In this document: one piece after another, positions 43,578 through 52,789 of the stretch
How the letters are laid out: each line of letters opens with the position of its first letter
Position numbering within the stretch: the stretch's first letter is position 1
From: Crocosphaera sp.
GTDB lineage: Bacteria; Cyanobacteriota; Cyanobacteriia; Cyanobacteriales; Microcystaceae
NCBI GenBank assembly: GCA_030065205.1
Contig: JASJDN010000005.1
Coordinates: 1-64,000, forward strand
DNA length: 64,000 bases
Reading direction: 5' to 3'
Notes under the pieces: generated by a model
Told to the model about the DNA's origin: nothing
What the model saw: the letters and a program-made list of their open reading frames with translations, nothing else
The model's database searches: none
Made by a program: the position numbers and the translations under genes

Positions 43578-44609
43578 TTAAACAACAGAATCCCAAGGAT
43601 CTAAAACATCTTTAAACAACACTTCTTCAATCCAAGTTTTAGCTACAACAGCTAAAGGAAGAGCTAATAATAATCCTAATATACCAAAGGTTTGAGCAAA
43701 AAAGATTTGTGCCATTAATGTCACTGCAGGGAGTAAAGAAACTTGTTTGGCCATGACAGTAGGAGTTAACCAATAACTTTCGATATTTTGGATAATAAAA
43801 TACCAAACTAAAATTGCCCAAATTTTCCAAGGCGCATCCAATAAAGCTACCATTAACGGGAAGATAACACTAGCAGCAGGGCCAACATTAGGAATAAAAT
43901 TGAGTAACCCTGCTAACAGGGCATGAACTAACACTAATTTTACGTTTAATAACCATAAACCTAAACCACTTAATGTACCAATAAATAAACAATTGATAGT
44001 AACACCTGTTAACCAATTTCCTAATGCAACTTCAGAAAGTGTAAGTATTTCTTCTCCTCGTTTACGATAAAAAGAAGGAAATAATTTCAAAAATAAGCGA
44101 CGATATTGTTGAGGATTAATCAACATAGTAATGGTCAAGAAAACAACAAAACATACTTGTAAAATTATAACCAAAGAGTTAGAAAAAACAGTGAAAAAGT
44201 TGGCAAAAATTTCTGTTAACAAAGGTTGTAAACGGGTCAACAAATCATTTAAAGAAGGAGGGGGAGGTAACCAATCAAAACGGCTTTGTGTTTGGGATAA
44301 TAAAATCAAATTCGTCCTCAATCTTTCCCATACATTAGGCAATAAACCTAATAATTTTTGAAACTGATCTAGAAACGGAGGAACCACTAACCAGCCAAAT
44401 AAAAGACTTAAGAAAATAACAACAATCAAGACAATAATAATCGAAATTTTTCGTCTAATTTTAAATTTTCTCAGCCATTTTACCAATCGATTTAAGGCGG
44501 TAGCAAAAACAACGGCCGTAAATACCAGTAACAATACCTGTCGAATTTCCCAAAGAATATAACAGGAGATAACCAAACTAGATAAGCCAAGCCACTGACC
44601 AAGATTCAT
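43578..44609 (-). CDS. AI-2E family (PerM-type) transporter
   Basis: A 343-residue inner-membrane protein with seven or eight helices in the AI-2E/PerM pattern (NWLTGVTINCLFIGTLSG, GLLNFIPNVGP, ESYWLTPTVMAKQVSLLPAVTL). Family members export small molecules or move Na+/H+; the substrate here is unknown. I use the ATG at 44609 rather than the TTG before it. The solute-binding protein gene starts 15 bases after its stop on the same strand, so the two may share a transcript. Confidence 0.82.
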   Translation of the reverse strand: MNLGQWLGLSSLVISCYILWEIRQVLLLVFTAVVFATALNRLVKWLRKFKIRRKISIIIVLIVVIFLSLLFGWLVVPPFLDQFQKLLGLLPNVWERLRTNLILLSQTQSRFDWLPPPPSLNDLLTRLQPLLTEIFANFFTVFSNSLVIILQVCFVVFLTITMLINPQQYRRLFLKLFPSFYRKRGEEILTLSEVALGNWLTGVTINCLFIGTLSGLGLWLLNVKLVLVHALLAGLLNFIPNVGPAASVIFPLMVALLDAPWKIWAILVWYFIIQNIESYWLTPTVMAKQVSLLPAVTLMAQIFFAQTFGILGLLLALPLAVVAKTWIEEVLFKDVLDPWDSVV

Positions 44610-44689
44610 CAAACTCTATAAAATGGGATACAAAACTGACTCAAAATTTACATAAGCCCGAAAGGGCTTATGATTGGTTTAACATAGCT

Positions 44690-47600
44690 TCATGCACTAA
44701 AATACTTAGCCACAGGATGATAAGTGATAATAGCAGTGGTAGATTGTTCGGGATAGATTTGTTCACTCTCATCCATATACATTTTAATGCGATCGCATCC
44801 CATCACTTCTAATTGTTTATATTGATCTTGGATATTGGGACAAGCAGGGTATCCGAAGCTGTAACGGGAACCTTGATAGTGTTGTTGTAGCATTTCCCTG
44901 ATATTATCGGGTTCTTTGTCAGAAAAGCCTAACTCTCGGCGTATTTTAGCGTGTGTCCATTCGGCTAAGGCTTCGGCGGTTTGGACAGCCATACCATGAT
45001 AATAGAGATAGTTGGTGTAATCGTTAGCAGAAAAGAGTTTTTGAGCGTATTCTGTGGCAATATTTCCTACTGTTACTGCTTGCATCGGAAATACATCGGT
45101 TTTTCCTGATTCTTTGGGACTGAAGAAGTCTGCAATACAAAGACGACGGCCCGACTTTTGACGAGGAAAATCAATCTTCCAGATGGGGTCTAAATCTTCT
45201 GGTATATTATTGTTAGCATTTTGAACAATTTCTGGATCGTAAACCAGCAAACTATTATCTTGAGATTGACAAGGAAAGTAACCATAAATTACTGTAGGAT
45301 GCAATAAGTTTTCTGTGACGACTTTTTGTTTCCACTCTTCTAAAATAGGATAAACTTTTTCAGCTAAAAATACCTCATAGTCTTCTCTTGACTGTTCTTT
45401 TGGCTTACGGAATTGCCATTGACCTGCAATTAATGCTTGTAAATCCAAATACCAGAAAATTTCATTTAAGTCAAACTCATTGGGTTTAAGGATTTTAGTT
45501 CCCCAGAATGGAGGGGTTACTGGTTCTAGGATTTCCACTGCTTCGGAACGTTTTGTATCGATAATTTGTGGTATTTCTTGGGTTGCAGACTTACCATTTG
45601 TCTCACTTGCTTTTTCGGCTGCTTTTTCCCCTCTCTCTTCTTGAAAAAGACTATTCTGCGCGGTGAATTCTCCTAAAAATCCTTGTAAATTATCCCAATT
45701 TTCTGCTGCTTTGGCTGGCATTAATTTATCCATGAAATGTAAGTCAGAGAAAGCATCTTTTCCATAGACAACTTTACCGTTATAAGTATTTTGACAGTCT
45801 TCATAGACAAATTTGGGGGTTAATGCTGCCCCACCCAAGATAACAGGAACATCTATCCCCCGCTCATTAAACACCTCTAAATTATCCTTCATAAATGCAG
45901 TTGATTTCACCAATAAACCACTCATGGCAATACAGTCAGGTTTATGTTCTTCGTATGCTTGAATAATATTTTCAACAGGTTGTTTAATGCCTAAATTGAT
46001 CACTTTATAACCATTATTAGAGAGGATAATATCAACTAAATTTTTACCGATATCATGGACATCCCCTTTAACAGTTGCAATGAGAAACTTTCCTTTTCCA
46101 CTATCATTGCTGTCTCCTTCTTCCTTATCCATAAAAGGTTCTAGGTATGCAACCGCAGCTTTCATGGTTTGTGCAGATTGTAGAACAAAAGGCAATTGCA
46201 TTTGTCCTGACCCAAATAACTCCCCAACTGTTTTCATTCCGTCCAATAAAAAGACGTTAATAATATCTAGAGGAGGATATTGTTTTAATGCTTCTGACAG
46301 TGCATCTTCTAACCCTAACCGTTCCCCATCAATAATATGCTGTTTCAATCGTTCTTCTATGGGTAAATTAGCTGTTTTTGAGGGATCTTTTTTGGTTGTT
46401 TTTCCTGCAAACAATTCGGTTAACTTAGTCAGAGGATCATAAGTACAAATATCACCATCAAACTCTCGTAAGTCATAAATTAAATCACGACAGACTTTTT
46501 GATGTTCTTCTTCAATTTTAGCTAGGGGTAAGATTTTACTTGCGCTAACAATTGCCCCATCTAAACCTACCTGCATACACTCATATAAAAACACCGAGTT
46601 TAATACTTGTCTGGCTGCAGGATTTAACCCAAAGGAAATATTAGAAATACCTAAGAGAATATGACACCCTGGTAATTCTTCTCGAATACGTTTTATAGAC
46701 TCAACAGTAGCTTTTCCGTTCTCTCTGTCCTCTTCTATCCCCGTAGAAATGGGTAATGCTAAGGGATCAAAGAAGATTTCATGGGGAGGAATTCCATAAT
46801 TTATGGCTGCATCATAAGCACGTTTAGCAATCTCAAACTTCTTATGTGCAGTGCGCCCCATTCCTTCCTCATCGATGGTTCCCACTACCACACCAGCACC
46901 GTATTTTTTAGCGAGTTCCAATACTTTAATAAATCGTTCTTCACCATCTTCATAATTAGTAGAATTGAGAATACATTTACCACCCGCAACCTTTAACCCT
47001 GACTCCATTTTCTGCCATTCTGTGGAATCTAACATCAAAGGTAAAGTAATATTATTCACTAAACGAGAGGCTAATTCGTGCATATCTCGCACCCCATCTC
47101 GCCCTACATAATCCACGTTAACATCTAAAACGTGCGCCCCTTCTTTTACCTGAGATTTTGCCAAAGAAACTAAACTATCCCAGTCTTCAGCATCTAATAA
47201 CTTACGACATTTTTTAGAGCCACTGGCGTTTAATCGTTCCCCAACAATTAAGAATGAATTATCTTGAATATAGGGTTGTGTGCTATAAATTGAAGCCGCC
47301 GAAGGTTCATAGTCAGGATGACGTTCTTTCGGTCTTAATTCTTGTGAAAGTTCCGATAAAGATTTAATGTGGTCAGGACGAGTTCCACAACATCCCCCAA
47401 TAATTTGTACGCCTAAATCTTCGATAAAGTGCATTAAGGCCATCTTTAATTCTATGGGCGTCAAACGATAATGCGCTTGTCCCCCAACATTCTCAGGTAA
47501 ACCCGCATTAGGAATACAAGAAACAATAAACGGCGAATGTTCTGATAAATATTTAATATGTTCTTTCATCTGTTCAGGACCCGTGGCACAATTAAGTCCT

Positions 47601-48271
47601 AAAATGTCAATGTTATAGGGTTCTAAAATCGCTAAGGCTGCACTTATTTCTGTTCCGACTAACATGGTTCCCATCGTTTCCATCGTAATAGAAACCATAA
47701 TAGGTAGCCGTTTTCTCTTCTTCTCAAAAACTGCTTCAACTGCGTTTAAAGCTGCCTTTATTTGTAATACATCCTGACAAGTTTCAATAATTAATAAATC
47801 TGCACCCCCATCGTATAACCCCTCTGCTTGTTCCACATAAGCGTCTCTGAGGGTATCAAAGTCAATATGTCCTAACGTGGGTAACTTTGTCCCTGGACCC
47901 ATAGAACCCGCCACAAAACGGGGCTTTTCTGGGGTAGAATATTCAGCAGCCATCTTTTTAGCAATTTCTGTCGCTTTCTTATTCAAATAGTAAGCTTTAT
48001 CTGCTAAATCATATTCTGCAAGGACAATAGACGTTCCCCCAAAGGTATCCGTTTCAATGACATCTGCACCCACCTCTAAAAACCCTCGGTGTACCTTTTC
48101 CACTGCTTCAGGTTTGGTATGCACTAAATATTCATTGCAACCTTCGTATTCGGGTCCGCCGAAGTCTTCTGCGGTCAAGTTTTGAGTTTGTAAGGAGGTT
48201 CCCGTTGCACCGTCAAAGACAAGTACAGGACGTTTCGGACTTTTGAGATGGTTGAGGAAGGTACTATTCAT
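44690..48271 (-). CDS. metH: Cobalamin-dependent methionine synthase
   Basis: A 1193-residue enzyme that moves a methyl group from methyltetrahydrofolate to homocysteine by way of cobalamin. Domains in order: homocysteine-binding (zinc Cys near 227 and in [10 protein letters not shown] near 292), pterin-binding, B12-binding with DVHDIGKN (His near 738), and the S-adenosylmethionine activation domain with YSFGYPACP. All catalytic parts are present. I found no cobalamin riboswitch in the short upstream region. Confidence 0.95.
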   Translation of the reverse strand: MNSTFLNHLKSPKRPVLVFDGATGTSLQTQNLTAEDFGGPEYEGCNEYLVHTKPEAVEKVHRGFLEVGADVIETDTFGGTSIVLAEYDLADKAYYLNKKATEIAKKMAAEYSTPEKPRFVAGSMGPGTKLPTLGHIDFDTLRDAYVEQAEGLYDGGADLLIIETCQDVLQIKAALNAVEAVFEKKRKRLPIMVSITMETMGTMLVGTEISAALAILEPYNIDILGLNCATGPEQMKEHIKYLSEHSPFIVSCIPNAGLPENVGGQAHYRLTPIELKMALMHFIEDLGVQIIGGCCGTRPDHIKSLSELSQELRPKERHPDYEPSAASIYSTQPYIQDNSFLIVGERLNASGSKKCRKLLDAEDWDSLVSLAKSQVKEGAHVLDVNVDYVGRDGVRDMHELASRLVNNITLPLMLDSTEWQKMESGLKVAGGKCILNSTNYEDGEERFIKVLELAKKYGAGVVVGTIDEEGMGRTAHKKFEIAKRAYDAAINYGIPPHEIFFDPLALPISTGIEEDRENGKATVESIKRIREELPGCHILLGISNISFGLNPAARQVLNSVFLYECMQVGLDGAIVSASKILPLAKIEEEHQKVCRDLIYDLREFDGDICTYDPLTKLTELFAGKTTKKDPSKTANLPIEERLKQHIIDGERLGLEDALSEALKQYPPLDIINVFLLDGMKTVGELFGSGQMQLPFVLQSAQTMKAAVAYLEPFMDKEEGDSNDSGKGKFLIATVKGDVHDIGKNLVDIILSNNGYKVINLGIKQPVENIIQAYEEHKPDCIAMSGLLVKSTAFMKDNLEVFNERGIDVPVILGGAALTPKFVYEDCQNTYNGKVVYGKDAFSDLHFMDKLMPAKAAENWDNLQGFLGEFTAQNSLFQEERGEKAAEKASETNGKSATQEIPQIIDTKRSEAVEILEPVTPPFWGTKILKPNEFDLNEIFWYLDLQALIAGQWQFRKPKEQSREDYEVFLAEKVYPILEEWKQKVVTENLLHPTVIYGYFPCQSQDNSLLVYDPEIVQNANNNIPEDLDPIWKIDFPRQKSGRRLCIADFFSPKESGKTDVFPMQAVTVGNIATEYAQKLFSANDYTNYLYYHGMAVQTAEALAEWTHAKIRRELGFSDKEPDNIREMLQQHYQGSRYSFGYPACPNIQDQYKQLEVMGCDRIKMYMDESEQIYPEQSTTAIITYHPVAKYFSA

Positions 48272-48341
48272 GGATGTGATAGAGTGGCAGATTAAAGGAT
48301 TAAAATTTATTATAAAAAATATCTTAACTTAGGGAAAGCCT

Positions 48342-48560
48342 TTACCAACGCTCTATCCGCAAATCCTCTATATAATCAAAATCTTTATCATCGGTAACTA
48401 ACGTCCAATTATTCCTTAAACATAGTGCAGCAATCCAAATATCATTTTCAGGTATGGGACAACCTTTACGCTTTAATGCTAAACGAGTTTTGGAATAAAT
48501 AATTGCTGTTTCTTTGTCCATTGAAAGATTAAGGTTCAGGAATTTGTAAATCTCGACAGA
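48342..48560 (-). pseudogene. VapC-like PIN-domain fragment
   Basis: The minus-strand frame reads through CPIPENDIWIAALCL and LVTDDKDFDYIEDL to the stop, which matches the C-terminal half of VapC PIN toxins. The first half with the LDTN motif is missing; reading upstream in the same frame meets a TGA. No antitoxin gene lies before it. It is best read as a decayed toxin gene. An 8-base inverted repeat (ACCATAAC and GTTATGGT) lies just beyond the break. Confidence 0.65.
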
Positions 48561-48693
48561 TTTTTCTGATCACCATAACTACAGGAGAGCCGGTTATGGT
48601 TCAAAATAATAAATCAAGTCAAAAAACCGATCGGATTTTGATGATATGTCATAATAAGTTAGAAATGATGAGATAAACTTGAATAAAATAAAG

Positions 48694-48924
48694 ATGACCT
48701 CTATTAATTTGTCTATTCCCTTTGAAGCATTAGTTAAAGCTATTAAATCCCTTGATTTAGAACAACAGCAACAACTGTTAGAAATTTTAGAAGACCAACT
48801 TTTTGAAGCAGAAGAAGAATGGGAAAATAGTCCAGACATTATAGCGGAAGTTGAAGAAGCTAAAAAAGCATATCAAACAGGAGATTATTTAACCCTTGAA
48901 GACTTTATCGCAAGTCAATCTTAG
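48694..48924 (+). CDS. RelB-like antitoxin (probable)
   Basis: A 76-residue acidic protein with an N-terminal LSIPFEALVKAIKSLDLEQQQQLLEIL helix and a Glu-rich C-terminus (about 40-76). It stands eight bases before the RelE-like toxin gene and is the natural antitoxin. The start is the ATG that gives MTSINLSIPF; an in-frame TTG five codons upstream is less likely. The pair should repress its own promoter, but no operator was identified. Confidence 0.75.
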   Translation: MTSINLSIPFEALVKAIKSLDLEQQQQLLEILEDQLFEAEEEWENSPDIIAEVEEAKKAYQTGDYLTLEDFIASQS

Positions 48925-48932
48925 ATAATTTA

Positions 48933-49193
48933 ATGCCTTATACTGTCATCATTCCTAAACCTGTACAAAAACAGTTAAGACAATTAACCCCTGAAATTTA
49001 TCAGAGAATAATTACAAAAATATCACAACTAGCAAATGAACCTCGTCCTGCGGGTGTTAAGAAACTTAAAGGATTTGACAATGAATATCGTATTAGAATC
49101 GGTAATTATAGGGTACGATATGAAATTAATGATTCCGAACTCATTATTGTTCTGGTAAATTGTCGTCATCGTAAAGATGTTTATCGAGATTAA
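48933..49193 (+). CDS. RelE/ParE-type toxin
   Basis: An 86-residue protein with the RelE fold signature: VIIPKPVQKQLRQLTPE, then GVKKLKGFDNEYRIRIGNYRVRYEI and a final VNCRHRKDVYRD. RelE toxins cut mRNA in the ribosome. The central Arg-rich strand and the Arg near the C-terminus needed for catalysis are present. The gene follows the antitoxin gene closely and the two form one operon. Confidence 0.85.
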   Translation: MPYTVIIPKPVQKQLRQLTPEIYQRIITKISQLANEPRPAGVKKLKGFDNEYRIRIGNYRVRYEINDSELIIVLVNCRHRKDVYRD

Positions 49194-49241
49194 ACGGGGT
49201 TAATTCCTGTTAGTTTTGGTGGCATGATATTATTACGCCCC

Positions 49242-50870
49242 TTAAGACTGCGCTTTAGATTCTAATGTTGCTACAATTTTAATATCATATAATTCCTCAA
49301 AAACCACTTTTTTATAGTCTAAATTCCATAACTCTAAATCACAATTATCGTCAGGATTAGAGGGAATTAGATGTAAATGGAGCTTTTTGTACTCTTTATC
49401 GTATTTACAATGAAGTTCTTTAATTGCTCCTGTTTGCCGTCGATCTAAAGCCACAGCAATTCGTAAGATTGCACTTAAGTGTTTGATCCGTTTACGATAA
49501 TTATCGGGTAATTTACTATAAGCATCGTGTTTTTTCTTCGGTGTGCTTTTGCGGTGATAACGAGCAATATTAGCAATGGTTTCGATTTCAATTTCTGTAA
49601 AGCCCAACAATTCCGCATTACGAATCAAATAATAAGAGTGTTTATGATGGGACGAATGACTAATATAAAGACCACAATTGTGTAAAATAGCGGCTGACCA
49701 TAATAACTCCCTTTCTGCTTTTCCCCAGTCATGAAACAAACCAAACAGTTGCTCAAATAAACTAACAGCAAAATTAGCCACTCTTTCTCCATAACCGAGA
49801 TCAGCCTGATATTTTCGAGCAATTTTATAGACACTTCTTTGACGAACCGCCGTTTGAAAACTGAGTCGATTTTCAATTAATCCGTGGGTTAACATCCAAT
49901 CAACAATCATTCCTTCTCTTAAAGCCCTTTCACAAATGGTAATATTTTCCAACTCCAACATGGTCATGGCTTCTAATAAAATCACCGCACCCGCCACAAT
50001 AATTTCCGCCCGTTTTTCCGACATTCCTGAGATATTAACCCGTTCTTCGTAGGTCAAAGAAACAAATTTTTTGACCATATCTTTCAGGTCTTTACGACTC
50101 ATTTGATACCCTTGTAAGGGACTGGGAAGTTCTCCCAAGGTTTGCATGGCATGGATAGAAACTAAGGTTTCAATAGTTCCTGATGTACCCACCACCTGTG
50201 GGGTTTCCCCTGGTTTCAGTTTGCGTTTAATTTCATCAATGGGCCGCTCTAACATTCCTCGCACATAAGCCCGTAAATAGGACAATTCTTGCTCATCAAT
50301 GGGGTCAGTTGTCACAAACTCATTGGTTAGACGAACCGCCCCCACTTTGGTACTGCTTAAAAATCGAGGTTCTTGGGCATCTGCCAGGACAATTTCCGTT
50401 GAACCGCCCCCAATATCAATGATAACGTGGGGGTTTTCTTGAAAATCCATCCCCGATAACACCCCTAAATAAATGCGACGGGCTTCTTCATACCCAGAAA
50501 TTAAATTGATGGTGATGCCTATTTCTTCTTGGACTTGCCAGATAAACTCTAATCCATTGGGGGCTTCTCTAGTAGCACTGGTAGCGGCCGCAATAATATG
50601 TTCGACATTAAAACTGTCCGCTAAGTCTTTACATCGCCGTAGAGAAGCTAAAGAACGGGCGATAGCCGCTTCGGTTAAGTTGCCTGTTTTGGGATCTCTT
50701 TCTCCAAGACGGACTGTATCTTTTTCCCGTGAAACAATGGTAAAAGCGGGTAGGGTTTTATCAATTTCCACAATTACCATGTGAATCGAGTTAGTGCCAA
50801 TATCAATGGCCGCTAAAGTACAAGTTTCCTCAGAAACCATGTTTTCTTGCAGGACGTTGCTGTTGGTCAT
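49242..50870 (-). CDS. ppx: Exopolyphosphatase/guanosine pentaphosphate phosphatase (Ppx/GppA)
   Basis: A 542-residue ASKHA-fold enzyme. The phosphate loops are AAIDIGTNSIHM (about 19-30) and IIDIGGGSTEIVL (about 147-159), and the C-terminal half is HD-like (HDWGKAERELLWSAAILHNCG). It removes terminal phosphates from polyphosphate or pppGpp, so it links phosphate storage and the stringent response. Length is normal. The gene is alone on its strand here, with a long intergenic region upstream shared with sigC. Confidence 0.9.
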   Translation of the reverse strand: MTNSNVLQENMVSEETCTLAAIDIGTNSIHMVIVEIDKTLPAFTIVSREKDTVRLGERDPKTGNLTEAAIARSLASLRRCKDLADSFNVEHIIAAATSATREAPNGLEFIWQVQEEIGITINLISGYEEARRIYLGVLSGMDFQENPHVIIDIGGGSTEIVLADAQEPRFLSSTKVGAVRLTNEFVTTDPIDEQELSYLRAYVRGMLERPIDEIKRKLKPGETPQVVGTSGTIETLVSIHAMQTLGELPSPLQGYQMSRKDLKDMVKKFVSLTYEERVNISGMSEKRAEIIVAGAVILLEAMTMLELENITICERALREGMIVDWMLTHGLIENRLSFQTAVRQRSVYKIARKYQADLGYGERVANFAVSLFEQLFGLFHDWGKAERELLWSAAILHNCGLYISHSSHHKHSYYLIRNAELLGFTEIEIETIANIARYHRKSTPKKKHDAYSKLPDNYRKRIKHLSAILRIAVALDRRQTGAIKELHCKYDKEYKKLHLHLIPSNPDDNCDLELWNLDYKKVVFEELYDIKIVATLESKAQS

Positions 50871-51527
50871 TAAGGTTAGGAACTGATGGGTAAGTGCTTA
50901 TCTATTTTATAGGACTGTTAAGAACTATGAGCAATCCCTACACAAATTTTGCTGAAATCAGTTACAGTATAAACATATACAACTACTGTTTTTTTTAATT
51001 TTCTTTATTCACTTCTCTGAGATTCTTTCTTAACAAAACTTTATCTTAAAAAGGATGAAAAAATCCCCCCCCATCAGATAAGTTAGTTAGTAGCAAGAGA
51101 AAAAAATTCATTCTTAGTGTGAAGGAGACAGTCAAATGTTAAAAACAATCTATAGTTTAATCGTAAAAGCTCCTTTTGGACTTGATCAAATTGTCTTTTT
51201 GTAATTAGATAGACAAAACATTCCAATAATTCTGGTAGCCTGATAAACAGCCAGTCCTCTCAAACCCTGATTGGTTAAGGCTGGAGGCGATAGTCACGCT
51301 CAGTAAATAGCAAGATTTCAGTTTTGTCCTTTATTAATCTTTTTTCCGTTGTTTGGTTATTAATTGGGATCTCAGAAGAACCTTGGTAAATCATTAAAAT
51401 AATCTTAAATATTTTCGAGTTCAACTGACACCAAACCATCCATAATTTCTGACATAGCTGACCTCGTCTCCTCTCCCATTGTTCCCGAACTTGTTAAATC
51501 GGTTTTACTCCTCGGAATTATCAGCTT
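50871..51527. other. Long intergenic leader region of sigC
   Basis: This is the longest gap in the window that holds no full-length gene. It contains the divergent upstream regions of ppx and sigC, a C-run near 51066, a short frame with a ribosome-binding site (51136-51204) and a CAGCC/GGCTG pair around 51250-51285. The size fits a regulated leader for a sigma factor gene. Confidence 0.55.
51136..51204 (+). CDS. Possible 22-aa leader or small protein
   Basis: A short frame, MLKTIYSLIVKAPFGLDQIV then FL, with AGGAG about nine bases before the ATG. It is partly hydrophobic. It may be a regulatory leader peptide for sigC, 320 bases downstream, or an independent micro-protein. No family is recognised; chance cannot be excluded for such a short frame. 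Confidence 0.35.
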   Translation: MLKTIYSLIVKAPFGLDQIVFL

Positions 51528-52652
51528 ATGAATACGACACAAATGATGCAAACGGAATCCACCCAAGAATTTAATCCTTCTGCGATCGAAGCAGTGGACT
51601 TTGAACAAACGGACAGTGAATTACAATCCGTTGAGGTAGAAATTTCCTCTTTATCTGATGATTTAGGGAATCAATATCCAGAAGGATATCGAAAAACGGT
51701 TTCTGATGATACAGTTGGGGCATTTTTTAAAGAAATGTCACGCTATCCCCTCCTAAATGCAGAAGAAGAGGTAGAACTTGCCCATCATGTTCAATTTTTA
51801 GTCCAAGTAGAAGAAACCAGACAACAGCTAAAAGAAGAATTACAACGTCCTCCTAGCAAAGCAGAATTAGCCCAGGTTATGGGTTTTGAGACGCAAAAAC
51901 AATTTGAACATCGTTTGCACCGGGGACGCACTGCTAAACGCAAAATGATTCGTTCTAATTTACGTTTAGTGGTATCTATTGCTAAGCGTTATCTTAATCG
52001 GGGTGTTCCTTTCCTGGATTTAATTCAAGAAGGGGCGATTGGTTTAAACCGCGCAGCCGAAAAATTTGACCCCAACAAAGGTTATAAGTTCTCTACTTAT
52101 GCTTATTGGTGGATTCGTCAAGCGATTACTCGAACGATTGCCAATGATGCAAGAACCATTCGTTTACCTATCCATGTAGTAGAAAAATTAAACAAACTGA
52201 AAAAAGCCCAACGAATTCTTAAGCAAAAATTACAGCGTAACCCCAACGAAAAAGAACTGGCCGATGAGTTAGAAATGACTCCTCCCCAACTGCGTCAGTT
52301 ATTGCAACTACGGAGACAGTCTTTATCTTTAAACCATCGGGTGGGTAAAGGAGAAGACACTGAATTGGTTGATTTACTCGAAGACCAAGACTTACAACTT
52401 CCTGAAGAATTAATGAATGAAGGGATGTTGCGCTATGAAGTTTCGGCGGTGTTAAGTGATGTTTTAACCCAAAGAGAAAAAGATGTTATTTCTTTACGCT
52501 ATGGGTTATGTACATCTCAACCTCATACTTTAGAAGAAGTGGGTGGTATTTTTAACCTGTCTCGTGAAAGAGTTCGTCAGATTCAAAGTAAAGCGATGCG
52601 TAAGTTGCGTCGACCGCAAGTGGCCCGTCGTCTGAAAGGATGGCTTCATTGA
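51528..52652 (+). CDS. sigC: Group 2 RNA polymerase sigma factor, SigC type
   Basis: A 374-residue sigma-70 family protein. Region 1.2 reads DTVGAFFKEMSRYPLL (62-77), region 2 has SNLRLVVSIAKRYLNRGVPFLDLIQEG and the promoter-melting FSTYAYWWIRQAITR, and region 4 ends with LEEVGGIFNLSRERVRQIQSKAMRKLR. The long region 1.1 of the main sigma is absent. The phrase VGAFFKEM is what I associate with SigC, which acts in stationary phase and carbon/nitrogen stress in cyanobacteria. A C/G-rich stem-loop follows the gene. Confidence 0.82.
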   Translation: MNTTQMMQTESTQEFNPSAIEAVDFEQTDSELQSVEVEISSLSDDLGNQYPEGYRKTVSDDTVGAFFKEMSRYPLLNAEEEVELAHHVQFLVQVEETRQQLKEELQRPPSKAELAQVMGFETQKQFEHRLHRGRTAKRKMIRSNLRLVVSIAKRYLNRGVPFLDLIQEGAIGLNRAAEKFDPNKGYKFSTYAYWWIRQAITRTIANDARTIRLPIHVVEKLNKLKKAQRILKQKLQRNPNEKELADELEMTPPQLRQLLQLRRQSLSLNHRVGKGEDTELVDLLEDQDLQLPEELMNEGMLRYEVSAVLSDVLTQREKDVISLRYGLCTSQPHTLEEVGGIFNLSRERVRQIQSKAMRKLRRPQVARRLKGWLH

Positions 52653-52681
52653 AAAAAATCGTTTCGCGCAGTCTCCATCTC

Positions 52682-52706
52682 AAACCCCCCTATTAGGGGG
52701 GAGTTT
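52682..52706 (+). terminator. Probable sigC terminator stem-loop
   Basis: Six C (52685-52690) pair with six G (52696-52701) across a five-base loop, flanked by AAA and TTT. It lies 30 bases after the sigC stop. It is a strong hairpin but followed by only three T residues, so termination may be partial. Confidence 0.5.
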
Positions 52707-52789
52707 ACGATTTTGTGATAAAGTGCAACGGTTTTAAAAGTTAACAGTAAAATCAAGAAAAGTAGACCGTTAACTTAACCTTGGTTCCT

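Noticed and set aside
46080-46442. 120-codon plus-strand frame in metH
   Set aside because: Antisense shadow of the conserved metH frame.
48272-48341. Cobalamin riboswitch before metH
   Set aside because: The upstream gap is about 70 bases with no B12-box or long structured element.
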